Below, in pieces: positions 7,698 to 15,204 of a stretch of 49,626 nt of DNA. The stretch's first letter is position 1. Every line of letters starts with the position of its first letter. Made by a program: the position numbers and the translations under genes. Source of the DNA: Eubacteriales bacterium (GTDB lineage Bacteria > Bacillota > Clostridia > Oscillospirales > Acutalibacteraceae); assembly GCA_029219885.1 (NCBI GenBank), contig JAQXUH010000062.1:1-49626 (forward strand), written 5' to 3'. A model generated the notes under the pieces. It did not search any database and was not told the origin of the DNA. It saw only the letters and a program-made list of their open reading frames with translations.

Positions 7698-8761
7698 TAG
7701 ACAATTGTACCTCCTCCGAGGACTGAATCGCCGTCATAAAGGACAACTGCCTGACCTTTAGTTATGGCTCTCTGCGGTCGGTTAAAAATTACTTTTACAT
7801 TGCCGTTTTCAAGGATATACGCTGTTGCTGGTTGTTCTTTCATATTGTATCTGACTCTTGCAGAGCATTTAATCTCGCTGCTCGGATTTGGAATTATCCA
7901 GTTAAAATCAACGGCTGTCAGCTCACTTGAGAACAATTCATCATTAGTGCAAAGAGTTACTGTATTCTTTTCAATATCTTTACCGGCAACATACATTGGC
8001 TGACCGAATGCCACACCTAAGCCCTTACGCTGACCGTTAGTGTACCTTATTATTCCCTGATGAGTGCCGATAGGTTTGCCGTTAATATCAACAAAATCTC
8101 CCTGCGGATAGGTCTTACCTGTATATTTCTCAATAAACGATGCATAGTCGCCGTCAGGAACAAAGCATATGTCCTGACTGTCCTTTTTCCTTGCATTGAG
8201 AAAGCCCTGAGCCTCTGCAATATCACGAATTTCAGCCTTAGTATACTCGCCCAAAGGAAGCATAATATGAGAAAGCTGATACTGTGTCAATGAGTACAAC
8301 ACATAGCTTTGGTCTTTCGTATTGTCAACAGCCTTTTTGAGATAAAACCAACCGTCTTTCTCCTCAATTCTTGCATAATGGCCTGTCACAACATAATCGA
8401 AATCAAGTTCGTTCATACGCTGAAAAAGCTTTTCAAACTTAAGATATCTGTTGCAGTCGATACAAGGATTTGGTGTTCCGCCGTTTTCATAGGTTGAGAT
8501 AAACTTATCAATAACCTTTTTTTCAAATTCATCCTTGAAGTTAAAAACATAGTAAGGCATAGAAAGCCGTCTTGCAACGGCTCTTGCGTCCTCAATATCA
8601 TCAAGCGAACAACAGGTCTTTTCCCTGCTGATACCGATTTCTTCGTTATCGTAAAGCTTCATTGTTGCACCGATGCAATCGAAGCCTTTTTCTTTCATTA
8701 AAAAAGCGGCGACACTTGAATCAACGCCGCCGCTCATTGCGATTATAGCTTTATTTTTCAT
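7697..8761 (-). CDS. mnmA: tRNA-specific 2-thiouridylase MnmA
   Basis: The 354-residue enzyme makes 2-thiouridine at position 34 of Glu, Gln and Lys tRNAs. The PP-loop SGGVDSS is at 10-16. The catalytic pair is Cys103 (in NPCIDCNR) and Cys199 (in SQDICFVPDGDY). It needs persulfide sulfur, which the IscS encoded in the same operon could supply. The stop of nadA is immediately followed by its ATG. Length is normal for the family. Confidence 0.97.
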   Translation of the reverse strand: MKNKAIIAMSGGVDSSVAAFLMKEKGFDCIGATMKLYDNEEIGISREKTCCSLDDIEDARAVARRLSMPYYVFNFKDEFEKKVIDKFISTYENGGTPNPCIDCNRYLKFEKLFQRMNELDFDYVVTGHYARIEEKDGWFYLKKAVDNTKDQSYVLYSLTQYQLSHIMLPLGEYTKAEIRDIAEAQGFLNARKKDSQDICFVPDGDYASFIEKYTGKTYPQGDFVDINGKPIGTHQGIIRYTNGQRKGLGVAFGQPMYVAGKDIEKNTVTLCTNDELFSSELTAVDFNWIIPNPSSEIKCSARVRYNMKEQPATAYILENGNVKVIFNRPQRAITKGQAVVLYDGDSVLGGGTIV

Positions 8762-9673
8762 TTAACCAAGCCTTATCATTTCATCAATACATCTCTTAGC
8801 ACCTGTATAGGTTTCCTCGTCAAGAGTTATTTCCTCACCGAAAATTCCCTTACAGCAGTTAAGAACGTCAACAAGAGTTGTTGCTTTCATATTATGGCAC
8901 ACACAATCCTTTGAAAGCGGATAGAAAAGCTTATCAGGACAGGACATTTGAAGATGAGTAACAATGCTGTTTTCTGTGCCGATAATAAACTCCTTAGCGT
9001 CGCTTTCCTTAGCAAAATTCATAATACCTGTTGTTGAGCCAACATAATCTGCGTGCTTAACAACATCAGGAACGCACTCAGGATGAACAAGGAAAAGGGC
9101 ATTAGGATGCTTTTCTTTAGCCTTAATAACATCCTTTTCCGACATTCTTGCGTGGGTAGGACAGCCGCCGCTTAAAAGCTTAAAGTTCTTTTCAGGAAGC
9201 TGTTTTGACACCCAATCACCAAGGTTGCAGTCAGGAATGAAAAGAATGTTATCATTTTCAATCTTTTTGCAAATCTTAAGAGCTGATGATGATGTTACGC
9301 AAACATCACAGATAGTCTTAAGCTCGCTTGTAGTATTGATATACGCAACAACTGTATAATCAGGGTACTGCTCTTTAACAAGAGAAATTACCTCTTTATC
9401 CATCATTTCTGCCATAGGACAGCCTGCGTCAGGATTAGCAAGATAAACAGTTTTTTCCGGAGAAAGAATCTTAACGGTTTCTGCCATAAAGCGAACACCG
9501 CACATAATAACTGTTTTATTCTCAACCTTTGACGCTTCAACAGACAAGGCAAAGGAGTCGCCTGTAAAATCTGCAATCTCCAAAATCTCAGGAGACTGAT
9601 AACAGTGGGCAAGAATACAGATATCCTTTTCCTTTTTAAGCTTTAAAATCTCTTGCTGAACATCTTTAATCAT
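8762..9673 (-). CDS. nadA: Quinolinate synthase NadA
   Basis: The 303-residue protein condenses iminoaspartate with dihydroxyacetone phosphate to give quinolinate for NAD synthesis, using a [4Fe-4S] cluster. Likely cluster ligands are Cys85 (DAGCPMAEM), Cys171 (SGGCPTHARM) and Cys259 (CHNMKATT). The neighbours nadB and nadC, often adjacent, are not in the window. The start overlaps iscU by 4 nt (ATGA), which ties production of an Fe-S enzyme to Fe-S assembly genes. Confidence 0.96.
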   Translation of the reverse strand: MIKDVQQEILKLKKEKDICILAHCYQSPEILEIADFTGDSFALSVEASKVENKTVIMCGVRFMAETVKILSPEKTVYLANPDAGCPMAEMMDKEVISLVKEQYPDYTVVAYINTTSELKTICDVCVTSSSALKICKKIENDNILFIPDCNLGDWVSKQLPEKNFKLLSGGCPTHARMSEKDVIKAKEKHPNALFLVHPECVPDVVKHADYVGSTTGIMNFAKESDAKEFIIGTENSIVTHLQMSCPDKLFYPLSKDCVCHNMKATTLVDVLNCCKGIFGEEITLDEETYTGAKRCIDEMIRLG

Positions 9674-10107
9674 TCGTGTACTCCGCAGTGTGCACAGTCG
9701 CCGGGACAGAATTTCTCGGCGTCATATGCAATTCCCTTCTTATCATAATAATCTTTAACAGCTGCCTTAACAGCCTCTTCTGCAAGAACGGAGCAATGAA
9801 CTTTAACTGCCGGCAAACCGTCAAGAGCCTCGACAACTGCCTTGTTTGTAAGCTCTAACGCCTTATCAATAGGCTGACCTTTAATCATCTCGGTAGCCAT
9901 TGAGCTTGAAGCAATAGCGGAAGCACAGCCGAAAGTGTTAAACTTAACATCCTCGATAATTCCGTCATCGCTGACCTTAATGTATATTTTCATAATGTCG
10001 CCGCATTTTGCGTTGCCGACTTCACCGACACCGTCTGCGTCTTCTATTTTACCAACATTTCTTGGATTTGTAAAGTGGTCCATTACCTTTTCTGAATAAA
10101 GAGCCAT
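9670..10107 (-). CDS. iscU: Fe-S cluster assembly scaffold IscU/NifU-N
   Basis: The 145-residue scaffold has the three conserved cysteines, Cys35 (NAKCGD), Cys61 (FGCASAIASSS) and Cys105 (VHCSVLAEEA), plus Asp37. An extra C-terminal tail (CPGDCAHCGVHE, Cys134, Cys138, Cys141) is seen in clostridial NifU-like proteins and could bind metal. It receives sulfur from the cysteine desulfurase encoded 3 nt upstream. Its stop overlaps the nadA start. Confidence 0.95.
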   Translation of the reverse strand: MALYSEKVMDHFTNPRNVGKIEDADGVGEVGNAKCGDIMKIYIKVSDDGIIEDVKFNTFGCASAIASSSMATEMIKGQPIDKALELTNKAVVEALDGLPAVKVHCSVLAEEAVKAAVKDYYDKKGIAYDAEKFCPGDCAHCGVHE

Positions 10108-10110
10108 AAT

Positions 10111-11295
10111 TTATTTTTCCTCCTTAACTATTTTTTCCCAAACAGGTGAAATTGAACGAAGATATTTAACTACCTGTGGTACTGTTTCAACTATATAATC
10201 CATTTCTTCCATGGTGTTATACTCACTTATTGAAAGACGAAGTGAGCCGTGAGCAATTTCAACAGGAACGCCAATTGCAAGAAGTACGTGTGATGGGTCA
10301 AGACTTCCGCTGGTGCAGGCTGAACCGCTCGATGCACAAATTCCCTTTTGGTCGAGGAGAAGAAGTAAGCTTTCGCCCTCAATACCCTCAAAGCACATAT
10401 TAAGTGTTCCGGGAAGTCTGCTGTCCATATCGCCGTTTATTCGGCTTCTTTCAATACCCTTAAGGCCATCAATAAGCCTGTCACGCATTGCAGTAACCTT
10501 TTTTGCATTTTCGTCAAGGCTTGCAACTGCATCTTTCAAAGCAGCAGCCATACCTACGATTGACGCCATATTCTCGGTACCTGCTCTCTTTCCTCTTTCC
10601 TGTGCACCGCCCTCAATTATGTTCTTGAGAAGAATGCCTTTTCTTGCATAGAGGAAGCCTACGCCTTTCGGTCCGTGAAATTTATGAGCTGATACTGAAA
10701 GCATATCAACCTTCATATCCTTAACATTAACAGGAATATGGCCTACTGCCTGTACTGCGTCTGTGTGGAAAAGAACGCCCTTTTCCTTACAGATATCGGC
10801 AATCTCGGAAATCGGCTGAATTGTGCCAATCTCGTTATTTGCTGTCATAATTGTTACAAGACAGGTTTCGTCTGTAATTGCATTTCTAACATCCTCAGGC
10901 TTAACGATACCATTTGAGTAAACATCAAGAAGTGTTACTGTAAAGCCCTCTTTTTCAAGAGCGTTAAGAGTATGCAAAACTGCGTGATGCTCAAATTTAG
11001 AAGAAATAATATGTTTCTTGCCTTTCTTTGCACCGATTGCAGCAGCAGTACGGATAGCCTGATTGTCAGCCTCGCTGCCCCCTGAAGTGAAGTAAATCTC
11101 TTTAGCGTCAGCACCGATAGCATCGGCGATAGTCTGCCTTGCCTCTTCCAAATGCTCTTTTGCAATTTGACCTACTGTGTGAAGTGATGACGGATTTCCG
11201 TAGATATCAGTCATTAAAGGCATCATTGCATTTAAAGCATTTTCGCTTAATTTTGTTGTTGCAGCATTATCTGCATAAATGACTTTATTTTCCAA
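10111..11295 (-). CDS. iscS: Cysteine desulfurase IscS/NifS
   Basis: The 394-residue PLP enzyme moves sulfur from cysteine to IscU and MnmA. The PLP lysine is in SAHKFHGPKG and the catalytic cysteine in the loop SSGSACTSGS. I chose a TTG start at 11295, giving MENKVIYADNAATT, because AGGTAGG precedes it and the family starts there. A GTG at 11334 would add 13 residues and overlap the promoter-proximal operator box. It is first in iscS-iscU-nadA-mnmA-nudix. Confidence 0.95.
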   Translation of the reverse strand: MENKVIYADNAATTKLSENALNAMMPLMTDIYGNPSSLHTVGQIAKEHLEEARQTIADAIGADAKEIYFTSGGSEADNQAIRTAAAIGAKKGKKHIISSKFEHHAVLHTLNALEKEGFTVTLLDVYSNGIVKPEDVRNAITDETCLVTIMTANNEIGTIQPISEIADICKEKGVLFHTDAVQAVGHIPVNVKDMKVDMLSVSAHKFHGPKGVGFLYARKGILLKNIIEGGAQERGKRAGTENMASIVGMAAALKDAVASLDENAKKVTAMRDRLIDGLKGIERSRINGDMDSRLPGTLNMCFEGIEGESLLLLLDQKGICASSGSACTSGSLDPSHVLLAIGVPVEIAHGSLRLSISEYNTMEEMDYIVETVPQVVKYLRSISPVWEKIVKEEK

Positions 11296-11305
11296 TTTTA
11301 ATATA

Positions 11306-11361
11306 CCTACCTTTTCAATAGGAAATAATAGCACTAATTTCCTACCTTGTCAATAGGAAAT
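11306..11361 (-). promoter_or_regulatory. isc operon promoter with two operator-like boxes
   Basis: Minus strand: TTGACA (11348-11353), 17-nt spacer, TATTAT (11325-11330). Two 21-bp boxes, 11341-11361 and 11306-11326, differ at a single base and are 35 bp apart. Each reads ATTTCCTATTGA-N-AAGGTAGG on the minus strand. One covers the -35, the other covers the -10 and the start region. The first is flanked by inverted TTTCCTA/TAGGAAA arms. This is a repressor-site layout, probably for an Rrf2/IscR-type Fe-S sensor. The regulator is not in the window. Confidence 0.7.
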
Positions 11362-11413
11362 AGAATATATTTTATCTCATTACATAATTATTGCCAATTA
11401 TTTTGAAAATAAC

Positions 11414-11440
11414 AAAAGACCTTCGAGGTGAAGGTCTTTT
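11414..11440 (-). terminator. Terminator after the Lys-rich membrane protein gene
   Basis: AAAAGACCTTC (11414-11424) and GAAGGTCTTTT (11430-11440) form an 11-bp stem. On the minus strand it is followed by TTTTGTTATTTTC. Confidence 0.75.
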
Positions 11441-11453
11441 AATTAAGCCAATA

Positions 11454-12326
11454 TTAGTCAAAAAGAATATTGTCGTTGTTGAATGAAAGCGGTTCATACT
11501 CGCCGTCGTGGCAATAGTAAACAGCAGAAAGCTTAACAGAAACTGCAAAAGTCTTACCACCGCAGGTGAACATAAAGCAATCAGCACCATTAACGTTTTG
11601 AATACTGTTCTTAAATGTAATTGCACCGTTTGACGGGTCACTTGAATATCCGCAAATTCTATAGTTATCGTGAAGAGTCTGCTGAAGAAGCTTTCTTGCA
11701 TCTGCTGTGCTGTAATCAGGTGTAGTAGTGATTTCGTGAACATTTGAATATGTTTCGTACTCAGCAGGAACAACCTCACCAACAGTGGTAGTTTCTTCAA
11801 CTGAAACAGGTGCTATGTACTCATAATTGATATACATAATCATAAAGTAGATAAGAGCCCAAATGAGAAGAAGGAGAATTATCATAAGAATAATCTTGCC
11901 TGTCTTATTCTCGTTAGCGGCAGAGTTAGCAAATTCGTCCTTGTCAGGAGTCTGAATCGGAACAAAAGGCTTACCCTTTTTAGCACACTTCTTTTCAGTT
12001 TTAGCGTTCTTCTTATCAATCTTTTTTACATACTTAGCGTATGCCTTGTCAATGCTCTTAGCAGCTTTTTTCTCTGACTTTGACATATAATCGTCAATTG
12101 CAGGAATGGCAATCGGAACAAACTCCTTACCGTCGCTTGCAGCCTTAGCCTGGAGCTTTGCATTCTTCTTTTCAGTTTCCTTTACAAAGCTATTGTACGC
12201 CTTAGCGTGCTTTTTGTCTGCTTTAGCCTTATATTTTGCATTAGCCTTTTCAGCCTTTGCTTCCTTTTTTGCAAGCTTTGCCTCTTTTTTGGCAAGCTTT
12301 TTAGCGTCTTTTACTTCATTACTCAA
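11454..12326 (-). CDS. Lys/Ala-rich single-pass membrane protein, unknown function
   Basis: The 290-residue protein has a cytoplasmic N-terminal half made mostly of Lys, Ala and Glu, likely coiled coil. It contains two copies of a roughly 39-residue repeat (about 42-80 and 93-131), each ending in a FVPIxxPxxDxx motif. A single membrane segment follows (about 143-166, IILMIILLLLIWALIYFMIM), then an external C-terminal domain of about 120 residues with several cysteines and a Thr-rich linker. The start is TTG, supported by AAGGGGG 8 nt upstream; no in-frame ATG is nearby. It is a single gene with its own promoter and terminator. Confidence 0.75.
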   Translation of the reverse strand: MSNEVKDAKKLAKKEAKLAKKEAKAEKANAKYKAKADKKHAKAYNSFVKETEKKNAKLQAKAASDGKEFVPIAIPAIDDYMSKSEKKAAKSIDKAYAKYVKKIDKKNAKTEKKCAKKGKPFVPIQTPDKDEFANSAANENKTGKIILMIILLLLIWALIYFMIMYINYEYIAPVSVEETTTVGEVVPAEYETYSNVHEITTTPDYSTADARKLLQQTLHDNYRICGYSSDPSNGAITFKNSIQNVNGADCFMFTCGGKTFAVSVKLSAVYYCHDGEYEPLSFNNDNILFD

Positions 12327-12355
12327 GGCAGTTACCCCCTTATATATCTAAAGAT

Positions 12356-12384
12356 AGTATACCATTAACGATATTAAATTTCAA
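12356..12384 (-). promoter_or_regulatory. Promoter of the Lys-rich membrane protein gene
   Basis: Minus strand: TTGAAA (12379-12384), 17-nt spacer, TATACT (12356-12361), about 30 nt upstream of the TTG start. Confidence 0.7.
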
Positions 12385-12494
12385 TAAAAAATTTATCATA
12401 AATCGCCGTATTTTATGAACAAATTGTAAACATTGTCACAAAATACTGTATAATTTTTCACTAATAGAACAATGTTTATTATTTTGTCCGAAAA

Positions 12495-13670
12495 TTATGA
12501 TAAATATTTTTCAAGCAAACTTTCCGCTTTCGAGAAAGAAATGTTATTTTCATTGGCAACTTTCTTTATGCTTTCATATTCTATCTTAAAATTTTCTGTA
12601 CCGAAACCGTCGGAATACTTTACGGATATTTCACCATATGGTGTATTAACTATTTTTTCTCGGCGATTGAGAATATAGCGAGAACAGATATTTTCCCTGA
12701 CACCGAGGGTTTTTGTATTTTGGAAAATTGCTTTAACAATCTCATCTTTGTCGGAAACGGAGCATAAAACAGTCAGCTTCACGGCAGGTCTGTTCTTTTT
12801 CATATATATTGACGTGGTAAAAACATCAAGAGCACCTGCCGAAAAGAACTTTTCGCAGGCAAAAGAAATCTCCTCTCCTGTCATATCGTCAATATTGCAG
12901 GAAAGCTCGCAAATTTTATCACTACCGCCGTTTTCTTCGCTGAGAAATACGCGGAGAATATTCGGAGCAGAAAGATTTTTACTGCCGACGCCAATGCCGA
13001 TTTTTGAAACATTAAACGTGGGCGTTTCAGTAAATTCATCGGTAAAATATTTTAAAACTGCGGCACCTGTAGGAGTGCACAATTCAGTATCAATCTTACT
13101 TTTGTAATAAGGCACTCCTTTCAGAATCTCAGCGGTTGCCGGAGCAGGTACAGGCAAAATGCCATGAGCACATTTAACAGTTCCTCTGCCCACATTTATA
13201 GGAGAAGTGATTATCCTGTCGACGCCGAGCTTATCTAAAAGAAAGCAGAATACAGTAATATCAGCAATAGCATCCATCATTCCAAGCTCGTGAAAATGAA
13301 CCTTGCTGACCTCAACGCCGTGAACTTTGCTTTCAGCCTTTGCAATAATGCTATATATATTCAGTATATCATTTTTAACTTTTTCTTTTAAGTTAAGAGC
13401 AGAAACAATTGTACCGACATCATTCACGTTATTTGCATGAGTGACGAAATTTGAATTTTTCCCCTCTTCTGCACCGCAACAAAGAACCTTACAACGAAGT
13501 CCGCAAATTGTGCTTTCGTTTTTATTTTCAAAAAAAATCTCTGTTTTTGGAAGTCCTATCTGAGCAATTTCCTTTTCCAAGACAGATTTATCATCAAACA
13601 AATCGGCAAGAGAAGCACAAAGCATATCTCCTGCCGCACCTGTATTACATTCAAAATAAAGAGTTTTCAT
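12495..13670 (-). CDS. larC: Nickel pincer cofactor cyclometallase LarC
   Basis: The 391-residue protein is LarC (formerly DUF111), which inserts nickel into the pyridinium dithiocarboxylate precursor in a CTP-dependent step. The N-terminal motif MKTLYFECNTGAAGDM matches the family, and the central KVHFHELGMMDAIADI supplies metal-binding His and Asp/Glu residues. It is a single uninterrupted frame, unlike Lactobacillus plantarum where a programmed frameshift joins larC1 and larC2. The ATG at 13670 follows GGAGAATTTA. It lies 11 nt downstream of larB. Confidence 0.93.
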   Translation of the reverse strand: MKTLYFECNTGAAGDMLCASLADLFDDKSVLEKEIAQIGLPKTEIFFENKNESTICGLRCKVLCCGAEEGKNSNFVTHANNVNDVGTIVSALNLKEKVKNDILNIYSIIAKAESKVHGVEVSKVHFHELGMMDAIADITVFCFLLDKLGVDRIITSPINVGRGTVKCAHGILPVPAPATAEILKGVPYYKSKIDTELCTPTGAAVLKYFTDEFTETPTFNVSKIGIGVGSKNLSAPNILRVFLSEENGGSDKICELSCNIDDMTGEEISFACEKFFSAGALDVFTTSIYMKKNRPAVKLTVLCSVSDKDEIVKAIFQNTKTLGVRENICSRYILNRREKIVNTPYGEISVKYSDGFGTENFKIEYESIKKVANENNISFSKAESLLEKYLS

Positions 13671-13681
13671 TAAATTCTCCA

Positions 13682-14428
13682 CTATATTTTATTTATCATA
13701 CTTGCAAGATATCCTGCGCCGAAGCCATTGTCAATATTAACTACGCTGACACCGCTGGCACAGGAATTAAGCATTGAAAGAAGTGCAGAAAGACCGCCGA
13801 AGTTAGCACCATAACCAACGCTTGTAGGAACGCCGATAACAGGACAGGACGCAATACCACCGATGACGCTGGCAAGAGCACCCTCCATACCTGCAACGGC
13901 AACAATCACCTTTGCATCTGCTATTGTATCCACATTGTCAAAAAGCCTATGAATACCTGCAACGCCTACGTCATAAAGACGCACAACATTGTTTGAATAA
14001 AATTCGGCAGTAAGTGCCGCCTCTTCGGCAACAGGAATATCGCTTGTGCCTGCTGCTGCAATAACGATTTTGCCGAATTCAGATTTTTTCGGCTTTTCTC
14101 CGGCGATACCGATTTTGGACATACTGTCATAAAAAAGCGGTATGCGTTCTTTTACATAATCGACGAAGTCTCTGTCCATTTTAGTGATAAGGACTGAACG
14201 TTCGCCGCTTTCAAGCATTGATGAGGCAATTTCGCAAATCTGCTCTTTTGTCTTCCCTGCTCCGTAAATAACCTCGGCAGTACCTTTCCTGACGCCCCTT
14301 TGAGTGTCAATTTTAGCAAAGCCTAAGTCCTTATACGGCTCGGTATTTATTTTCAGCAAAGCATCATCAGGAGAAAGCTCGCCTGATGACACCTGCTCAA
14401 GTATATTTTTTAAATCATCTTTATTCAT
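13682..14428 (-). CDS. larB: LarB, pyridinium-3,5-biscarboxylate mononucleotide synthase
   Basis: The 248-residue protein has a PurE-like domain in its C-terminal half, with glycine-rich motifs AAAGTSDIPVAEEAA and GVPTSVGYGANFGG. LarB carboxylates and hydrolyses nicotinate adenine dinucleotide, the first step of nickel pincer cofactor synthesis. The N-terminal motif GFAKIDTQRGVRKGTAEVIYG is typical of the family. The start at 14428 follows AGGAGCAGCA and overlaps the end of larE by 8 nt. Confidence 0.94.
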   Translation of the reverse strand: MNKDDLKNILEQVSSGELSPDDALLKINTEPYKDLGFAKIDTQRGVRKGTAEVIYGAGKTKEQICEIASSMLESGERSVLITKMDRDFVDYVKERIPLFYDSMSKIGIAGEKPKKSEFGKIVIAAAGTSDIPVAEEAALTAEFYSNNVVRLYDVGVAGIHRLFDNVDTIADAKVIVAVAGMEGALASVIGGIASCPVIGVPTSVGYGANFGGLSALLSMLNSCASGVSVVNIDNGFGAGYLASMINKI

Positions 14429-15191
14429 TGCTGCTCCTGAATTTTGAATCAAGCGTAATATTATTATAATATCTGCCGAGTATTTCAAGTATATCTTTTC
14501 TTTTTCCTGCAAACAGAGGAAAGTCATCTTCAGTAATTTGAAGAAGTGCGTTGCCGTCGCAATACCTTACCCTGAAATTTGAAAAGCCTAAACTAAAAAG
14601 CTCTCTTTCCGCCTTTTCGGTTATATTGAGTATTTCCTCGGTAATTTGCGTACCTGTTGGCACACGAGTGGCAAGACAGGCGTATGACGGCTTACTGCTG
14701 ACAGGAATATTATTTTCCTTTGCAAGCTGTCTTATATCACATTTTGTAAAGCCGTAAAGTCTAAGAGGTGAAATAACGCCCATTTCCTGTAAAGCTTTAT
14801 ATCCGGGACGGTCGGCAATATCATCAGTTGCGTTTGTGCCTTCAAGGACAATATCGTATCCGTCGCTTTTCGCCTTTTGCACTATACTGCCGAAAATTGC
14901 TTTTTTGCAGTAATAGCACCTATTTTGCGGATTTGAGACTATAGAATCATCAGACAAAACGCTCAAGTCAATTATCTCGAGTTTAGCGTTTAAAGTGTTA
15001 CAAATTGACAAAGCGTCGTCAAGCTCAAAGGCAGGCTGAAATTCACTTTTTACAAAATACGCTTTTACGCTTTTCCCGTATTTCTCTGCGAGATAAAGCA
15101 GAACTGCCGAATCAACGCCGCCTGAAAGAGCGACGGCAATCCTGCTGTTAATGGTGAAAAACTCGTGAATATCCTTTAATTTATCATTCAT
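14421..15191 (-). CDS. larE: LarE, ATP-dependent sulfur transferase for the nickel pincer cofactor
   Basis: The 256-residue PP-loop protein adds the two sulfur atoms of the pincer. SGGVDS lies at 23-28. It has three cysteines in the pattern Cys92-X2-Cys95 (RCYYCKK) and Cys172 (SYACLATR). A CxxC plus distal Cys is the pattern described for [4Fe-4S]-dependent LarE proteins that transfer sulfur catalytically, so this copy probably is not the sacrificial-cysteine type. I chose the ATG at 15191, 13 nt after the transporter stop; the ribosome site is poor, suggesting coupling. No larA is in the window. Confidence 0.93.
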   Translation of the reverse strand: MNDKLKDIHEFFTINSRIAVALSGGVDSAVLLYLAEKYGKSVKAYFVKSEFQPAFELDDALSICNTLNAKLEIIDLSVLSDDSIVSNPQNRCYYCKKAIFGSIVQKAKSDGYDIVLEGTNATDDIADRPGYKALQEMGVISPLRLYGFTKCDIRQLAKENNIPVSSKPSYACLATRVPTGTQITEEILNITEKAERELFSLGFSNFRVRYCDGNALLQITEDDFPLFAGKRKDILEILGRYYNNITLDSKFRSSNE

Positions 15192-15204
15192 TGGCAATAA
15201 TGTA

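Noticed and set aside
11372-11800. 142-codon frame overlapping the Lys-rich membrane protein
   Set aside because: It is an out-of-frame shadow of a real gene and crosses that gene's terminator.
14429-14527. Longer start for larB, and the upstream extension of larE to 15365
   Set aside because: Both extensions overlap upstream coding genes and lack the family N termini. Internal ATGs fit family length, with a good ribosome site at larB.
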